From contig CALXTW010000012.1 in assembly GCA_944391515.1 (NCBI GenBank), positions 1 to 58,377 on the forward strand: DNA of 58,377 nucleotides, written 5' to 3'. The notes beneath the pieces were generated by a model. It was not told the DNA's origin, made no database searches, and saw only the letters and a list, made by a program, of their open reading frames with translations. The position numbers were made by a program, and so were the translations under genes. Source of the DNA: an uncultured Alphaproteobacteria bacterium (GTDB taxonomy: Bacteria > Pseudomonadota > Alphaproteobacteria > RF32 > CAG-239). The first letter of the stretch is position 1. Each line of letters opens with the position of its first letter. Positions 1-10,526 of the stretch are shown piece by piece.

Positions 1-41
1 TGGAGCGCTTTGTCATCCTCACCGCTATAAGCTTTACTGAA

Positions 42-64
42 CCACGCGTCTAACGCGTGGTTTT
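42..64 (+). terminator. Small GC-rich hairpin at window start
   Basis: An 8-bp perfect inverted repeat (CCACGCGT / ACGCGTGG) with a 3-nt loop is followed by TTTTCTT. It probably ends, or lies in the tail of, a gene running in from the left. A frame open from base 3 stops with TAA at 51-53 inside the hairpin, but it is too short to identify. Confidence 0.4.
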
Positions 65-80
65 CTTGATACAATAAGAA

Positions 81-110
81 GCCTCCTTAATTTTAAGGAG
101 GCTTTTGTTT
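81..110 (+). terminator. Rho-independent terminator
   Basis: A 10-bp perfect stem (GCCTCCTTAA / TTAAGGAGGC) with a 2-nt loop is followed by TTTTGTTTT on the plus strand. It would terminate a plus-strand gene lying to the left of the window. Confidence 0.7.
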
Positions 111-159
111 TATTTGTCGCTTAAAAAATTTAAAGTTTACAATGACATTATTTAAAATA

Positions 160-189
160 AAAAAACCGGACATGAAAGCCCGGTTTTTT
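160..189. terminator. Bidirectional terminator after typA
   Basis: AAAAAACCGG and CCGGTTTTTT pair around a 10-nt loop, with A and T tracts on both sides. It lies just past the typA stop codon and can act on either strand. Confidence 0.7.
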
Positions 190-192
190 GCT

Positions 193-2013
193 TTAGGCCA
201 TAATTTCCGGTTTGGCGCGTTTTCTGGCAATCGGATCCAAAATTCTTTTACGCAGGCGTAAAGTTTTGGGTGTGACTTCCAGCAGTTCATCTTCTTGAAT
301 GTAAGACAAGGCTTGTTCAAGAGAGAGTTTGCGCGGCGGAATGAGGTCAATTGCTTCATCCTTACCGGCGGCACGAATGTTGGTTAATTGTTTTGCCTTG
401 GTGGGGTTGACTTCCAAGTCATTGGACTTGGTGTGTTCACCAATAATCATTCCGATATAAACCGGAACGTTGGCATCAATAAACATTGGGCCGCGGTCTT
501 GCAATTTCCACAAAGAATAAGCAATGGCCGTACCGTTTTCGGAAGAAATCAAAACACCATTACGACGGCTGTCAATTTCGCCTTTGTAGGGTTCATAGTC
601 CTTGAAAATACGGTTCATAATACCGGTACCACGAGTATCGGTTAAAAATTCGGAGTGATAACCAATAAGACCGCGAGAAGGTGCATTAAAAATAAGTCTG
701 ACTTTATTTCCGATTTGAGAAGGAATCATTTCAACAAGTTCGGCTTTGCGTTGACCGAGTTTTTCAACAACGTTGCCGGAAAATTCTTCATCAACGTCAA
801 TAACGACTTCTTCAAAAGGTTCAAGAAGTTGTCCATTCTCATCTTTTTTCATCAAAACGCGAGGACGAGAAATTGAGAGCTCAAAACCTTCACGGCGCAT
901 GGTTTCAATCAAGACGCCTAATTGGAGTTCACCCCGACCGGCAACTTCAAACGAATCTGAAGAATCGGTACGGGAAATTTTAAGGGCAATGTTACCTTCG
1001 GCTTCTTTGCATAATCTGTCCCAAATCATACGAGAAGTAACTTTGTCGCCTTCACGTCCGGCTAAAGGAGAATCGTTGATTGAGAAGGTCATAGCCAAAG
1101 TCGGTGGGTCTATCGGTTGAGCCTTAATGGCTTGGTTGACTTCCATTGCGCAGATGGTGTCGGCAACAGTGCCTTTAACCACACCGGCAACGGCGACGAT
1201 GTCTCCGGCGTGAGCTTCTTCCAAAGCAACACGCTCTAAGCCGCGGTAAGCCAAAATCTTACTGATGCGGACACGCTCTAACTCTTTATTTTCGCCATCC
1301 AAAACCTTAACGGTATCGTTGACGTGCAGAGTTCCGGTTTGGATTTTTCCGGTGAGCAAACGACCGATGAATTTGTTGGCTTCCAAAGTGGTGGCCAGCA
1401 TTGAGAATGGTGCATTCAAATCACAAGCCGGTTCCGGAACATAGTCCAAAATAAGTTGGAAAAGAGGGGTTAAATCTTTCTTTTCATCGGCCATATCTTT
1501 AACAGCCCAACCATTACGTCCTGAAGCGTACAAAACAGGGAAGTCGAGTTGTTTATCATTGGCATTAAGGCTGACGAATAAGTCAAAAATCTCGTCTAAT
1601 ACTTCATCAACACGGGCATCTGCTTTGTCGGCTTTGTTGATGACTACAATCGGGCAAAGACCTAATTTGAGGGCTTTTCCTAAAACGAATTTGGTTTGAG
1701 GCATTGGACCTTCGGAAGAATCGACCAATAATACAACGCCGTCAACCATTGATAAAATACGTTCTACTTCACCACCAAAGTCTGCGTGTCCCGGTGTATC
1801 TACAATATTAATGTGGGTGCCGTTCCAGTTTACGGATGTGCATTTTGATAAAATGGTAATACCTCTTTCTCTTTCGAGGTCGTTGCTATCCATAACGCAT
1901 TCGGCAACTTTTTGGTTGTCACGGAAAGTTCCGCTTTGTCTTAAAAGGCCATCGACCAATGTGGTTTTGCCGTGGTCAACGTGGGCAATGATGGCAATGT
2001 TTCTCATATTCAT
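193..2013 (-). CDS. typA: Translational GTPase TypA/BipA
   Basis: Ribosome-associated GTPase of the EF-G-like family, acting in ribosome assembly and stress adaptation in the cytoplasm. The 606-aa length is normal. The P-loop [10 protein letters not shown] lies at residues 10-19, the switch II DTPGH near 73 and the NKAD base-specificity motif near 126. The EF-G-like domains V and C-terminal BipA domain follow, including the GRGELQLG stretch. I chose the first ATG because AAGGA sits 8 nt upstream. It is a single-gene unit with its own candidate promoter and terminator. Identification is firm from sequence motifs and length. Confidence 0.95.
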   Translation of the reverse strand: MNMRNIAIIAHVDHGKTTLVDGLLRQSGTFRDNQKVAECVMDSNDLERERGITILSKCTSVNWNGTHINIVDTPGHADFGGEVERILSMVDGVVLLVDSSEGPMPQTKFVLGKALKLGLCPIVVINKADKADARVDEVLDEIFDLFVSLNANDKQLDFPVLYASGRNGWAVKDMADEKKDLTPLFQLILDYVPEPACDLNAPFSMLATTLEANKFIGRLLTGKIQTGTLHVNDTVKVLDGENKELERVRISKILAYRGLERVALEEAHAGDIVAVAGVVKGTVADTICAMEVNQAIKAQPIDPPTLAMTFSINDSPLAGREGDKVTSRMIWDRLCKEAEGNIALKISRTDSSDSFEVAGRGELQLGVLIETMRREGFELSISRPRVLMKKDENGQLLEPFEEVVIDVDEEFSGNVVEKLGQRKAELVEMIPSQIGNKVRLIFNAPSRGLIGYHSEFLTDTRGTGIMNRIFKDYEPYKGEIDSRRNGVLISSENGTAIAYSLWKLQDRGPMFIDANVPVYIGMIIGEHTKSNDLEVNPTKAKQLTNIRAAGKDEAIDLIPPRKLSLEQALSYIQEDELLEVTPKTLRLRKRILDPIARKRAKPEIMA

Positions 2014-2118
2014 ATTCGAAATCCTTGTATGCTGGCAATTGGGTTAAATACCACTAGGCCCGTGAAATCTGTCCTCACAGGGAAAATTGCCTTAAACTCT
2101 TGTTTTGTAATTCGCTTT

Positions 2119-2146
2119 ACAATAGCAAGTTTAATTTATTTTTCAA
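2119..2146 (-). promoter_or_regulatory. Candidate sigma-70 promoter of typA
   Basis: On the minus strand TTGAAA is followed by a 16-nt spacer and TATTGT, giving a leader of about 100 nt before typA. The leader contains a small hairpin around 2057-2082. This is a consensus match only. Confidence 0.4.
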
Positions 2147-2173
2147 GAAAATCCTGAAAAAAATAATGTTTTT

Positions 2174-3196
2174 TTATGAAAAAGATTTGCCGTAACTTCT
2201 TAATTGGTTGCGGACGAATCCTCTCAAAGATACTTCAGCTCGGGCACCGTAGTGGCCGATGATTTCGGCAGCGGCAATACCACCAATCATGGCACAAGTG
2301 CCAAGGCTGCGTCCTTGCGTGTAACCATATAAGAATCCGGCAGCATATAAATCTCCGGCTCCGGTCGAATCTACAACTTCGTTTACTTTTTCGGCATCAA
2401 TGAAAATTTTAACACGTTGGTTGACAACGACCGAACCTTGAGCATTGCGCGTGATGGCTGCAATTTCAACCTTGTCTTTGACGATGTCTAAGCACTCAAT
2501 TAAATCGTCTTTTTGATAAAGAGATTTGATTTCTTCTTCATTGCCAAACAAAATATCAACCTCATTGTCAACAAATTGGCAAAATTCTTCACGATGGCGT
2601 TCAATACAGCTCTTGTCGGACAAACTAAACGCAATCATGCGGTCGTATTTGTGTGCTATTTCACAAGCCTTAAACAAGGCTTCGCGAGCTGAAGCACTAT
2701 CCCATAAATATGCTTCAAGGTAGATAATACGGGAACATTTGATGACGTTTTCATCTATGTCATCAGCAGAAAGTTTTTGGGCCGCACCAAGATAGGTGAA
2801 CATTGAACGTTCGGCGTCAGGGGTTACCAAAACAATACTCCGTCCGGTGGAAGGACCTTGATATAAAGGAGTGGTGAAGAAATCAACACCGGCCGCACCG
2901 ATGGAGCGTTGAAATTCTTGACCTAATTCATCATCGTGAACTTTTCCGATAAAAGCCGGCGTGCCTCCCAGTGAAGCAATAGCTGCGACCGTATTGGCTG
3001 CGGAACCGCCCGAAACTTCTCTTTCAGGCATAAGATCGGTATATATGGCTCCGGCCGTCGGGGCATCAAGCAAGGTCATGGAACCTTTTTCTAATTTGCG
3101 TTCGCTTAAAAAGCCGTCGCCAACTTTGGCCAAAACGTCAACTATGGCATTGCCTATGCCGGTTACGTCGTAAATGATATCACTCTTATTGCTCAT
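2174..3196 (-). CDS. PfkB-family sugar/adenosine kinase
   Basis: Ribokinase-fold kinase that phosphorylates a sugar or nucleoside hydroxyl using ATP. The 340-aa protein has the N-terminal GNAIVD strand (residues 15-20), the GGSAANT substrate-binding motif near 62-68 and the anion-hole/catalytic signature DSTGAGDLYAAGF near 270-282, whose Asp is the catalytic base. Overall it looks closest to the alphaproteobacterial 'adenosine kinase' group of PfkB proteins, but the substrate cannot be read from sequence. It stands alone between typA and the ferredoxin gene. Confidence 0.85.
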   Translation of the reverse strand: MSNKSDIIYDVTGIGNAIVDVLAKVGDGFLSERKLEKGSMTLLDAPTAGAIYTDLMPEREVSGGSAANTVAAIASLGGTPAFIGKVHDDELGQEFQRSIGAAGVDFFTTPLYQGPSTGRSIVLVTPDAERSMFTYLGAAQKLSADDIDENVIKCSRIIYLEAYLWDSASAREALFKACEIAHKYDRMIAFSLSDKSCIERHREEFCQFVDNEVDILFGNEEEIKSLYQKDDLIECLDIVKDKVEIAAITRNAQGSVVVNQRVKIFIDAEKVNEVVDSTGAGDLYAAGFLYGYTQGRSLGTCAMIGGIAAAEIIGHYGARAEVSLRGFVRNQLRSYGKSFS

Positions 3197-3278
3197 TATT
3201 TTCTCTTAAAAATTAAAGGTTAAACTTGATTCTTTTGTAACTTGCTTTGATTTATTCTGCAAGTCCTATTTCATAAAA

Positions 3279-3304
3279 AAAGCCTTTACTTTCGCAAAGG
3301 CTTT
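3279..3304. terminator. Bidirectional terminator between kinase and ferredoxin genes
   Basis: AAAGCCTTT and AAAGGCTTT form a 9-bp stem with an 8-nt loop. An A-run precedes it, so on the minus strand it ends the ferredoxin transcript. Confidence 0.7.
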
Positions 3305-3324
3305 ATTAATTCCCAAAGCTTGAA

Positions 3325-3564
3325 TTAAGCTTCTGCTTCCGGCCATTCAACGGCTTTTTCAGCGTTGAAATCAACCCATTTCGGGTCAGCATCAGCATCA
3401 TTGCTGATTGCTTCTTGTGGGCATTCAGAAATGCATACACCGCAGTCAATGCAAGTATCTGGATCAACAACCATTTGGGTTGGGCCTTCACGGAAAGCTG
3501 AAACCGGGCATACTTCAACGCAAGATTTGCATTTTACGCAAGCGTCATTTACAACAGAAACCAT
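3325..3564 (-). CDS. 2[4Fe-4S] ferredoxin
   Basis: Small acidic electron carrier of 79 aa. Two complete CxxCxxCxxxCP motifs are visible, CVKCKSCVEVCP at residues 9-20 and CIDCGVCISECP near 38-49, so two [4Fe-4S] clusters are expected. The SAFREG stretch between them and the acidic C-terminal tail resemble the FdxA type common in proteobacteria, where one cluster is sometimes 3Fe-4S; here all eight cysteines are present. It is monocistronic with its own terminator. The electron partner is unknown. Confidence 0.9.
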   Translation of the reverse strand: MVSVVNDACVKCKSCVEVCPVSAFREGPTQMVVDPDTCIDCGVCISECPQEAISNDADADPKWVDFNAEKAVEWPEAEA

Positions 3565-3668
3565 TAATTTAACTCCTAATTGTTGTTCAACAGTTCAGAG
3601 GTTAATCTAGACCGATTTGACATAAAATCAAGCAAAAAAACTTTTGTGTGTCGATTTATTCTCTCACC

Positions 3669-3697
3669 CTTGCGTTTTGCTTCATGAGTTCCCATAT
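3669..3697 (+). promoter_or_regulatory. RpoH (sigma-32)-type promoter of htpG
   Basis: CTTGCGT, a 15-nt spacer and CCCATAT match the heat-shock sigma factor consensus (CTTG at -35, CCCATnT at -10). The predicted start is about 30 nt before the htpG ATG. groES upstream DNA has CTTGACA with the same 15-nt spacing. Confidence 0.6.
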
Positions 3698-3731
3698 ATT
3701 GGATAATGGTTTTTTATAAAGGACAAAAGTT

Positions 3732-5570
3732 ATGAGTGATAAAATGAATTTTCAAGCCGAAGTCGGCAAATTGTTGGATATTGTGGTCAATTCTTTGTAT
3801 TCCGAAAGACAAATTTTTTTAAGAGAGTTGATTTCTAATGCCAGTGATGCGTGCGATAAGCTCAAATATTTAGCTTTGACACATCCTGATATCGCAAAGG
3901 CTTCCGGACAGATGAAAATTAAGATTATCCCTGATGCCAAGAATCGGACCTTGGTGATTGAGGATAATGGTATCGGTATGAACAGAGAAGACCTTATCAA
4001 TCATTTGGGAACAATTGCAAAATCAGGTACGGCTGAATTTGTGAAAAATGTGAAAGATAATGGTTCGGCGGTTGATTTAATCGGGCAATTCGGTGTGGGT
4101 TTTTATTCGGCCTTTATGGTGGCTGAAAAAGTCGAAATCACAACGCGCAAAGCAGGTGAAGATAAGGCTTGGGTTTGGATTTCGGATGGTGTCGGCGGGT
4201 TTGAAATCAGTGAAGGAAAAAGAGATACCAATGGTACGGCTATCAAATTGTTCTTAAAAGAAGACGCTAAAGAATTTACCGATACGATTTATTTGCGTCA
4301 GATTATCAGAACTTATTCCGACCATATTGATTATCCAATTGTTTTGGATTTGGCTGAAGCCGGAGAAGAAACTGTTAACTCAGGTTCGGCTTTGTGGGCA
4401 AAGCACAAGTCCGAAATCACTCAAGAGCAATATAAAGAATTTTATCACCATATTTCCAAAAATTTTGATGAGCCTTGGATGACGTTGCATTTTAAGGCTG
4501 AGGGAAATATTGAATATACTGGTTTGCTCTATATTCCTTCAACCGCTCCTTATGACTTGTTCCAACCCGATAGAAAGACCGGCTTGAAACTCTATGTCAA
4601 CAAGGTGTTTATTTCCGATAAGGTTGAAGAATTAATGCCGGCTTATTTGCGCTTTGTGAGAGGCGTGATTGACTCGGCTGATTTGCCGTTGAATATTTCG
4701 CGTGAGATGCTGCAACAATCGCCTTTGATTGCCAAAATTAAAACCGGTACGGTTAATCGCTTGCTCAAAGAATTAAAGAATCGCAGCCAAGATTATGACG
4801 ATTATAAAAAATTCTGGGATGCGTTCGGTATTGCCTTTAAGGAAGGTATTTATGAAGATTTTGCGAATCGAACCGAGATTGCAGAATTGTCTCGTTTCTA
4901 TTCAACAAATGATATCAATAAACTGACCTCACTCGATGAATATATCAGCCGTGCTCAGCCGGAGCAAAAAGCGATTTATTATATTACGGGTGATGACGTT
5001 AATACTTTGGTTAATAACCCGCAGTTGGAAGCCTTTAAGGCAAAAGGAATCGAAGTCTTGCTTCTTGTAGACCCGATTGATGAGTTTTGGACACAGACGT
5101 TGCTCAATTATAAAGATTTTGCCATTAAGCATATTTCGCAAGCCGATATTGATTTGGGACTTAAACGTGATGAGGCTAAGGCAGATGAGGGTTCGCTTAA
5201 AAAATTGACTGATTTGATGAGCGAAATGTTTAAATCCGAAGTAGCAAAAGTTACTACAACCGATAAATTGACTAAATCTCCAGTCAGCTTGACAGTAGAA
5301 GATGGACAGATGAGTATTCATTTGGAAAGATTAATGCGTAACCACCAGCAGCAGACGGCTTTTGCAAGCTCAAGAATCTTGCAGCTTAATCCGTATCATC
5401 CGTTGATTATTAAGCTCTCAGAAGCGGTTAATGATGAGGCCATGCGGGCTAAGGTTGAAGAAGTGGCTAAAATTTTGCTCGACCAAGCCAAAATTGCCGA
5501 AGGGGAGGCTATTCAAGATTCCTCTTTCTATAGCGAAAAAGTCAGCGAATATATTTTGAAGGCTTTTTAA
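3732..5570 (+). CDS. htpG: Molecular chaperone HtpG (Hsp90)
   Basis: ATP-dependent cytosolic Hsp90 chaperone. The 612-aa length is typical. The N-terminal GHKL ATPase domain shows NASDACDKL (about 35-43), DNGIGM (about 80) and GQFGVGFYSAFM (about 117-128). The middle domain follows, with the segment NISREMLQQ that carries the catalytic-loop Arg, and then the dimerisation domain. It is preceded by a good RpoH-type promoter and followed by its own terminator, so it is probably a monocistronic heat-shock gene. Confidence 0.95.
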   Translation: MSDKMNFQAEVGKLLDIVVNSLYSERQIFLRELISNASDACDKLKYLALTHPDIAKASGQMKIKIIPDAKNRTLVIEDNGIGMNREDLINHLGTIAKSGTAEFVKNVKDNGSAVDLIGQFGVGFYSAFMVAEKVEITTRKAGEDKAWVWISDGVGGFEISEGKRDTNGTAIKLFLKEDAKEFTDTIYLRQIIRTYSDHIDYPIVLDLAEAGEETVNSGSALWAKHKSEITQEQYKEFYHHISKNFDEPWMTLHFKAEGNIEYTGLLYIPSTAPYDLFQPDRKTGLKLYVNKVFISDKVEELMPAYLRFVRGVIDSADLPLNISREMLQQSPLIAKIKTGTVNRLLKELKNRSQDYDDYKKFWDAFGIAFKEGIYEDFANRTEIAELSRFYSTNDINKLTSLDEYISRAQPEQKAIYYITGDDVNTLVNNPQLEAFKAKGIEVLLLVDPIDEFWTQTLLNYKDFAIKHISQADIDLGLKRDEAKADEGSLKKLTDLMSEMFKSEVAKVTTTDKLTKSPVSLTVEDGQMSIHLERLMRNHQQQTAFASSRILQLNPYHPLIIKLSEAVNDEAMRAKVEEVAKILLDQAKIAEGEAIQDSSFYSEKVSEYILKAF

Positions 5571-5590
5571 GGATATTGTGTTGTTTAAAG

Positions 5591-5625
5591 AGAACCTCGG
5601 GTTGTGAAATTCGGGGTTCTTTTTT
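5591..5625 (+). terminator. Rho-independent terminator after htpG
   Basis: AGAACCTCG pairs with CGGGGTTCT (one T-G pair) and is followed by TTTTTT, 20 nt past the htpG stop. Confidence 0.75.
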
Positions 5626-5682
5626 AATCAAATTTTATGCTTTTGATGGATAGAATAGCGGAAATTGTTAGGGAGAATCGAT

Positions 5683-6360
5683 ATGCTTTATTTGATATGC
5701 GGATTTTTATTTGGGATGCTTATTCCTTATATGGCGCGGCGTTTTGCTAAATTTATGCCGGCAACCGCGGCCTATGCTTTGGTGCGCTTGATTTGGCCGG
5801 TAAAAACAGTTTCGGCAGAGAGAAAAAGAAATAATCCGCGCTATCAAAAACTTATCAGTGACTATGTTATGCGTAGTCTTGGCTATGGTATTTTGGTGGC
5901 AGCAATCTCTTATGGGGCTTATTGGCAATTCGGGAGTGAGCATTTGTGGTGGATGCTCTCCTTTATTTGGATTTTGATGTTGTTGTTTGAGGTTGACTAT
6001 AAAACTTACTATTTGCCGGATATTCTTACTTTCCCGTTGTTGTTGGTTGGGTTTTTATATGCGGTTTTGGTGAGTGGAATCGTAGGCCCTGCAGAAAGCT
6101 CTATCGGGGCAGTAGCGGGATATGTGTTGCCAGTGCTCGCCAGCCTTTGCTTGGTTTGGAAAAATAAAGATGTGTTCGGCGGCGGTGACATTAAGCTTTT
6201 ATCCGCCGTTGGGGCTTGGCTCGGTGTGGAAAATTTGCTCTATGTAATTATTCTCTCCTGCATTGTTTTCGGGTCTTATGCGCTTTTTACCCGCAAGCGT
6301 TCAGGTGCGTTTGGTCCGGCTATTGCAATTTCTGCAATAATTGTTGCTTTTTACGCGTAA
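5683..6360 (+). CDS. Prepilin peptidase (A24 aspartyl protease family)
   Basis: Inner-membrane aspartyl protease that cleaves class III leader peptides of type IV pilin-like proteins. About 225 aa with six or more hydrophobic segments. The two catalytic Asp regions are visible: VDYKTYYLPD near 105-114 and GGGDIKLL near 165-172 (the GxGD motif). The N-terminal GFLFGMLIPYMARR replaces the family's GSFLNVVIYRLP, and the cytoplasmic cysteine-rich methylase domain is absent. I use the ATG at 5683, preceded by GGGAG, rather than an in-frame TTG 18 nt upstream. No pilin gene is near, so the substrate is unknown. Confidence 0.8.
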   Translation: MLYLICGFLFGMLIPYMARRFAKFMPATAAYALVRLIWPVKTVSAERKRNNPRYQKLISDYVMRSLGYGILVAAISYGAYWQFGSEHLWWMLSFIWILMLLFEVDYKTYYLPDILTFPLLLVGFLYAVLVSGIVGPAESSIGAVAGYVLPVLASLCLVWKNKDVFGGGDIKLLSAVGAWLGVENLLYVIILSCIVFGSYALFTRKRSGAFGPAIAISAIIVAFYA

Positions 6361-6395
6361 TGAGGTAATATCTTAAAATAATTAAAGATTTCCAG

Positions 6396-7127
6396 TTGAG
6401 GATGATGAAAATGATGAAAAAAGCTTGGGAAAAAGATAAGCGTAAAGTCAAAAAATTGGTCGAAGGCACAAATTTTGACTTGTTTATTTTATCACTGATT
6501 TGTATAGACGCCGTGGCTCTCGGGTTTATGACTTCGGAAATTACCAATGTCTTTTTTGACCATGTCTTGTTTGTTTTGGATAGGTTATGCATGGCTATCT
6601 TCATTATGGAAATGTTGATGAAGATTTATGCTTATGGCAAAGGGTTCTTTAAAAATGGTTGGAATATTTTTGATTTTGTGATTGTGGCTATTTCTTCCGT
6701 ACCGTTTGCTAGTTACTTTATTGTTTTGAGAACGTTTAGATTGTTCCGTTCACTCAAGTATGTTAATAAATTTTCCAGACTAAAATTCATTATTAATACC
6801 TTTATTGCTTTGCTCCCAATCTTTGGGGCTATGTTGGCGGTATTTGCAATCTTCTTCTATGTTTTCTCAATTATTGCCGTTTGCTTGTTTGGTGATATTT
6901 TTGTGGAGTTTGCTTCTTTGGGCGATTCAATGTTTACGCTCTTGCAAGTCTTTTCTTTGGATGGTTGGGCTGCCAATATTGCTCGTCCGGTCATGTCGGT
7001 CTTCCCACATGCATGGATTTTCTTTGTATCTTTCTTGTTTATCTCTTTCTTGATTATTTTGAGCTTTGTGCTCAGCGCACTCGGGGAAGTGGTTCGCAGA
7101 GAATTTCAACTAAAATCCAGATTGTAA
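6396..7127 (+). CDS. Voltage-gated cation channel, single-domain NaChBac-like
   Basis: Six-transmembrane subunit expected to form a homotetrameric voltage-gated cation channel in the inner membrane. It has 243 aa. The S4 helix carries the gating charges as RTFRLFRSLK (about 110-119), positives every third residue. The pore helix and selectivity filter read TLLQVFSLDGWA (about 186-197), aligning with TLFQVVTLESWA of NaChBac. The filter has Asp for Glu and Gly for Ser, which may alter ion selectivity. A short basic C-terminal tail follows S6, with no long coiled coil. It starts 36 nt after the prepilin peptidase stop and ends before a shared terminator. Confidence 0.85.
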   Translation: MRMMKMMKKAWEKDKRKVKKLVEGTNFDLFILSLICIDAVALGFMTSEITNVFFDHVLFVLDRLCMAIFIMEMLMKIYAYGKGFFKNGWNIFDFVIVAISSVPFASYFIVLRTFRLFRSLKYVNKFSRLKFIINTFIALLPIFGAMLAVFAIFFYVFSIIAVCLFGDIFVEFASLGDSMFTLLQVFSLDGWAANIARPVMSVFPHAWIFFVSFLFISFLIILSFVLSALGEVVRREFQLKSRL

Positions 7128-7142
7128 AATCCATATAAAAAC

Positions 7143-7176
7143 AAAACCCCGGAAGAATTGCTCTTCGGGGGTTTTT
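7143..7176. terminator. Bidirectional terminator between convergent genes
   Basis: AAACCCCGGAAGA pairs with TCTTCGGGGGTTT with one G-G mismatch, flanked by A and T runs. It separates the plus-strand channel gene from the minus-strand hypothetical gene. Confidence 0.75.
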
Positions 7177-7192
7177 GTTTGGGACTATCTTC

Positions 7193-7786
7193 TTATACTG
7201 CGCATTTGATGCATAGTTTGAATATGGTTTTGACTGTGTCTTTGGCTTCTTCATAATTAAATTTATTGGCCAAAAGGGAGTCATTAAAACAAATCATGGT
7301 GCGGAACACCATACAGATGGTCGGGCAATCAACCCCTTGAGAGGTTTGCCGGACGCCGTTTTCATCATCAACTTGAGAGCCTAGAATTGCTTTAATCATA
7401 TTGTATTCGGCTTCGGAAATTTGAAGCGGAAGATTAAAGCTCTTATGCTCTTTGTTGATTTCTTTCATGTATCTCAGCGCAATTTGGTAGCCGGTGAGGA
7501 ATGGAGAGTTTGGATTTTCTTTGATTAATTTTTGCAGTTTGGCAATGTCATACTTTAACTGCATTTTTGCAAGCAATTTGAATTCATCATAAGCAATGTG
7601 TTTGGGGTCGCTTATGATTTCTTGCTGCTTTTGTGAATCCGAGACAAAAGACCTCATCTCTTGTTCAATTTGCGACTTGCTGCCGAAACGAGCTGTTACG
7701 GTGTTGAAATACTGTTCAATTACTTTCTGGCTGAATTTGAGTTTGAAGTTCAATACCTCAAACATCATGAGTTGTAATTTTTCCAT
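7193..7786 (-). CDS. Hypothetical protein, 197 aa
   Basis: I do not recognise this protein. It is predicted largely alpha-helical and soluble, with a lysine- and glutamine-rich N-terminal half and a cysteine-containing C-terminal quarter (VDCPTICMVF near 150-159, LCIKCAV at the end). No signal peptide or membrane segment is visible. It stands alone, convergent with the channel gene and divergent from groES, with the groE promoter in the gap. Coding status is supported by a long single frame and codon use like its neighbours. Confidence 0.65.
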   Translation of the reverse strand: MEKLQLMMFEVLNFKLKFSQKVIEQYFNTVTARFGSKSQIEQEMRSFVSDSQKQQEIISDPKHIAYDEFKLLAKMQLKYDIAKLQKLIKENPNSPFLTGYQIALRYMKEINKEHKSFNLPLQISEAEYNMIKAILGSQVDDENGVRQTSQGVDCPTICMVFRTMICFNDSLLANKFNYEEAKDTVKTIFKLCIKCAV

Positions 7787-7903
7787 GATTTTTTTTGAGT
7801 TAATAGTGAAACATAAAAATTATTCAATTGCGTTCTAAAATACGCTTTTTTGTATTTTTGTCAAAAACTTTTTGAATATTTTTGCTGAATTTTGTTTTCC
7901 CCG

Positions 7904-7932
7904 CTTGACAAGGCGGTTTTTGATACCTAACT
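7904..7932 (+). promoter_or_regulatory. Candidate groESL promoter (RpoH- or sigma-70-type)
   Basis: CTTGACA, a 15-nt spacer and CCTAACT resemble the htpG heat-shock promoter in spacing. TTGACA with TAACTA 17 nt on also fits sigma-70. No CIRCE inverted repeat (TTAGCACTC-N9-GAGTGCTAA) is present, so HrcA control is not supported. Confidence 0.5.
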
Positions 7933-7978
7933 AAATGTCAGATGAAAAAACTTTTGAATTAAACAAAGGAGTTTACTT

Positions 7979-8266
7979 ATGAAAATTAGACCATTACATG
8001 ACCGTGTCTTGATTAAAAGAGTTGAGGAAGTTACTAAAACTGCTGGCGGTATTATCATTCCGGATACGGCAAAAGAAAAACCAAGCGAAGGTATTGTTGA
8101 GGCCGTCGGAAACGGTTTTCGCGCTGAAGACGGAAAAATTATTCCGATGAGTGTGAAAGAAGGCGATAAGGTCTTGTTTGGTAAATGGTCGGGAACTGAA
8201 GTTAAAATCGACGGTGAAACAAGATTGATTATGAAAGAAGCCGATATTCTCGGTGTGATTGAATAG
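7979..8266 (+). CDS. groS: Co-chaperonin GroES
   Basis: Seven-fold ring lid of the GroEL folding chamber. The 95-aa protein starts with [17 protein letters not shown], contains the mobile loop around [18 protein letters not shown] (residues 21-38) and ends with the usual [19 protein letters not shown] lies about 9 nt before the ATG. It is followed after 31 nt by groL and forms the standard groESL operon. Confidence 0.97.
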   Translation: MKIRPLHDRVLIKRVEEVTKTAGGIIIPDTAKEKPSEGIVEAVGNGFRAEDGKIIPMSVKEGDKVLFGKWSGTEVKIDGETRLIMKEADILGVIE

Positions 8267-8282
8267 TTTTTTAATTTTTTAG

Positions 8283-9938
<1,656 letters not shown>

Positions 9939-9962
9939 TTTAAGTTGCTTGCTTTTTATATC

Positions 9963-9997
9963 AAAAACACCTCTGATGTTTTCAGAGGTGTTTTTTT
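9963..9997 (+). terminator. Rho-independent terminator after groESL
   Basis: AAACACCTCTGA pairs with TCAGAGGTGTTT around a short loop and is followed by seven Ts. It lies inside the longer open frame upstream of the TM2 gene, which argues for that gene starting further down. Confidence 0.85.
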
Positions 9998-10049
9998 AAT
10001 GCTTAATGGGTTGTTTTCTGCTATACTCTTTAGATGTGAGGATGATGTT

Positions 10050-10490
10050 ATGGCAGATTTTAATAATTTAGATGAACTGAAAGCTCTGAAAGCCAGAGGC
10101 GTTGTAAGTGATACGCAATACGAGCAACTTAAAAGCCAAATTGCTAAGCGTATTATTCGTGGGCGGCGTGAGGAGGCTTACGCTAAAAGCGGAATAATTT
10201 ATATCTTATTGGCATTCTTTTTAGGCACAATCGGCTTGCATAATCTTTATGCCGGTTATGCTAAACGAGGGTGGACGCAAGCTATTTTGACTCTTGTCTC
10301 TCCGTTGTTTGCTTTTTTGCCTCTGCTTTTGACAGCTGCTTGGGCTTGGGTGGAATTGTTTGTGGTTAATAAAAGTGCAAATGGTGTTTTTTTCAAAGGT
10401 TCAAAAATTGTTCTTTGGAGTTTGAGAATCTTGTCAATCATTGTGTTTGTTTTGGTTTGGCAAAATGCCGAATTGGTAACCGAATCTTAA
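10050..10490 (+). CDS. TM2 domain-containing membrane protein
   Basis: About 146 aa. A short helical N-terminal region (MADFNNLDELKALKARGVVS) resembles the SHOCT-type motif, followed by a basic stretch and a TM2 domain: AFFLGTIGLHNLYAGYAKRG with the G-xxG-xH-xFYxG pattern, two close hydrophobic helices and then a third and fourth segment to the C terminus. Function is unknown for most bacterial members. I chose the ATG at 10050, which has GAGG 8 nt upstream; a longer frame from 9945 would run through the groESL terminator. Confidence 0.75.
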   Translation: MADFNNLDELKALKARGVVSDTQYEQLKSQIAKRIIRGRREEAYAKSGIIYILLAFFLGTIGLHNLYAGYAKRGWTQAILTLVSPLFAFLPLLLTAAWAWVELFVVNKSANGVFFKGSKIVLWSLRILSIIVFVLVWQNAELVTES

Positions 10491-10526
10491 GTCTGTGTAT
10501 GGCATAGTGTCGATTGAGAGGTTAGA

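Noticed and set aside
5665-5682. TTG start for the prepilin peptidase
   Set aside because: The GGGAG ribosome-binding site lies between the TTG and the ATG at 5683, so the ATG is the better start.
7787-7978. CIRCE element for HrcA control of groESL
   Set aside because: The TTAGCACTC inverted repeat is absent.
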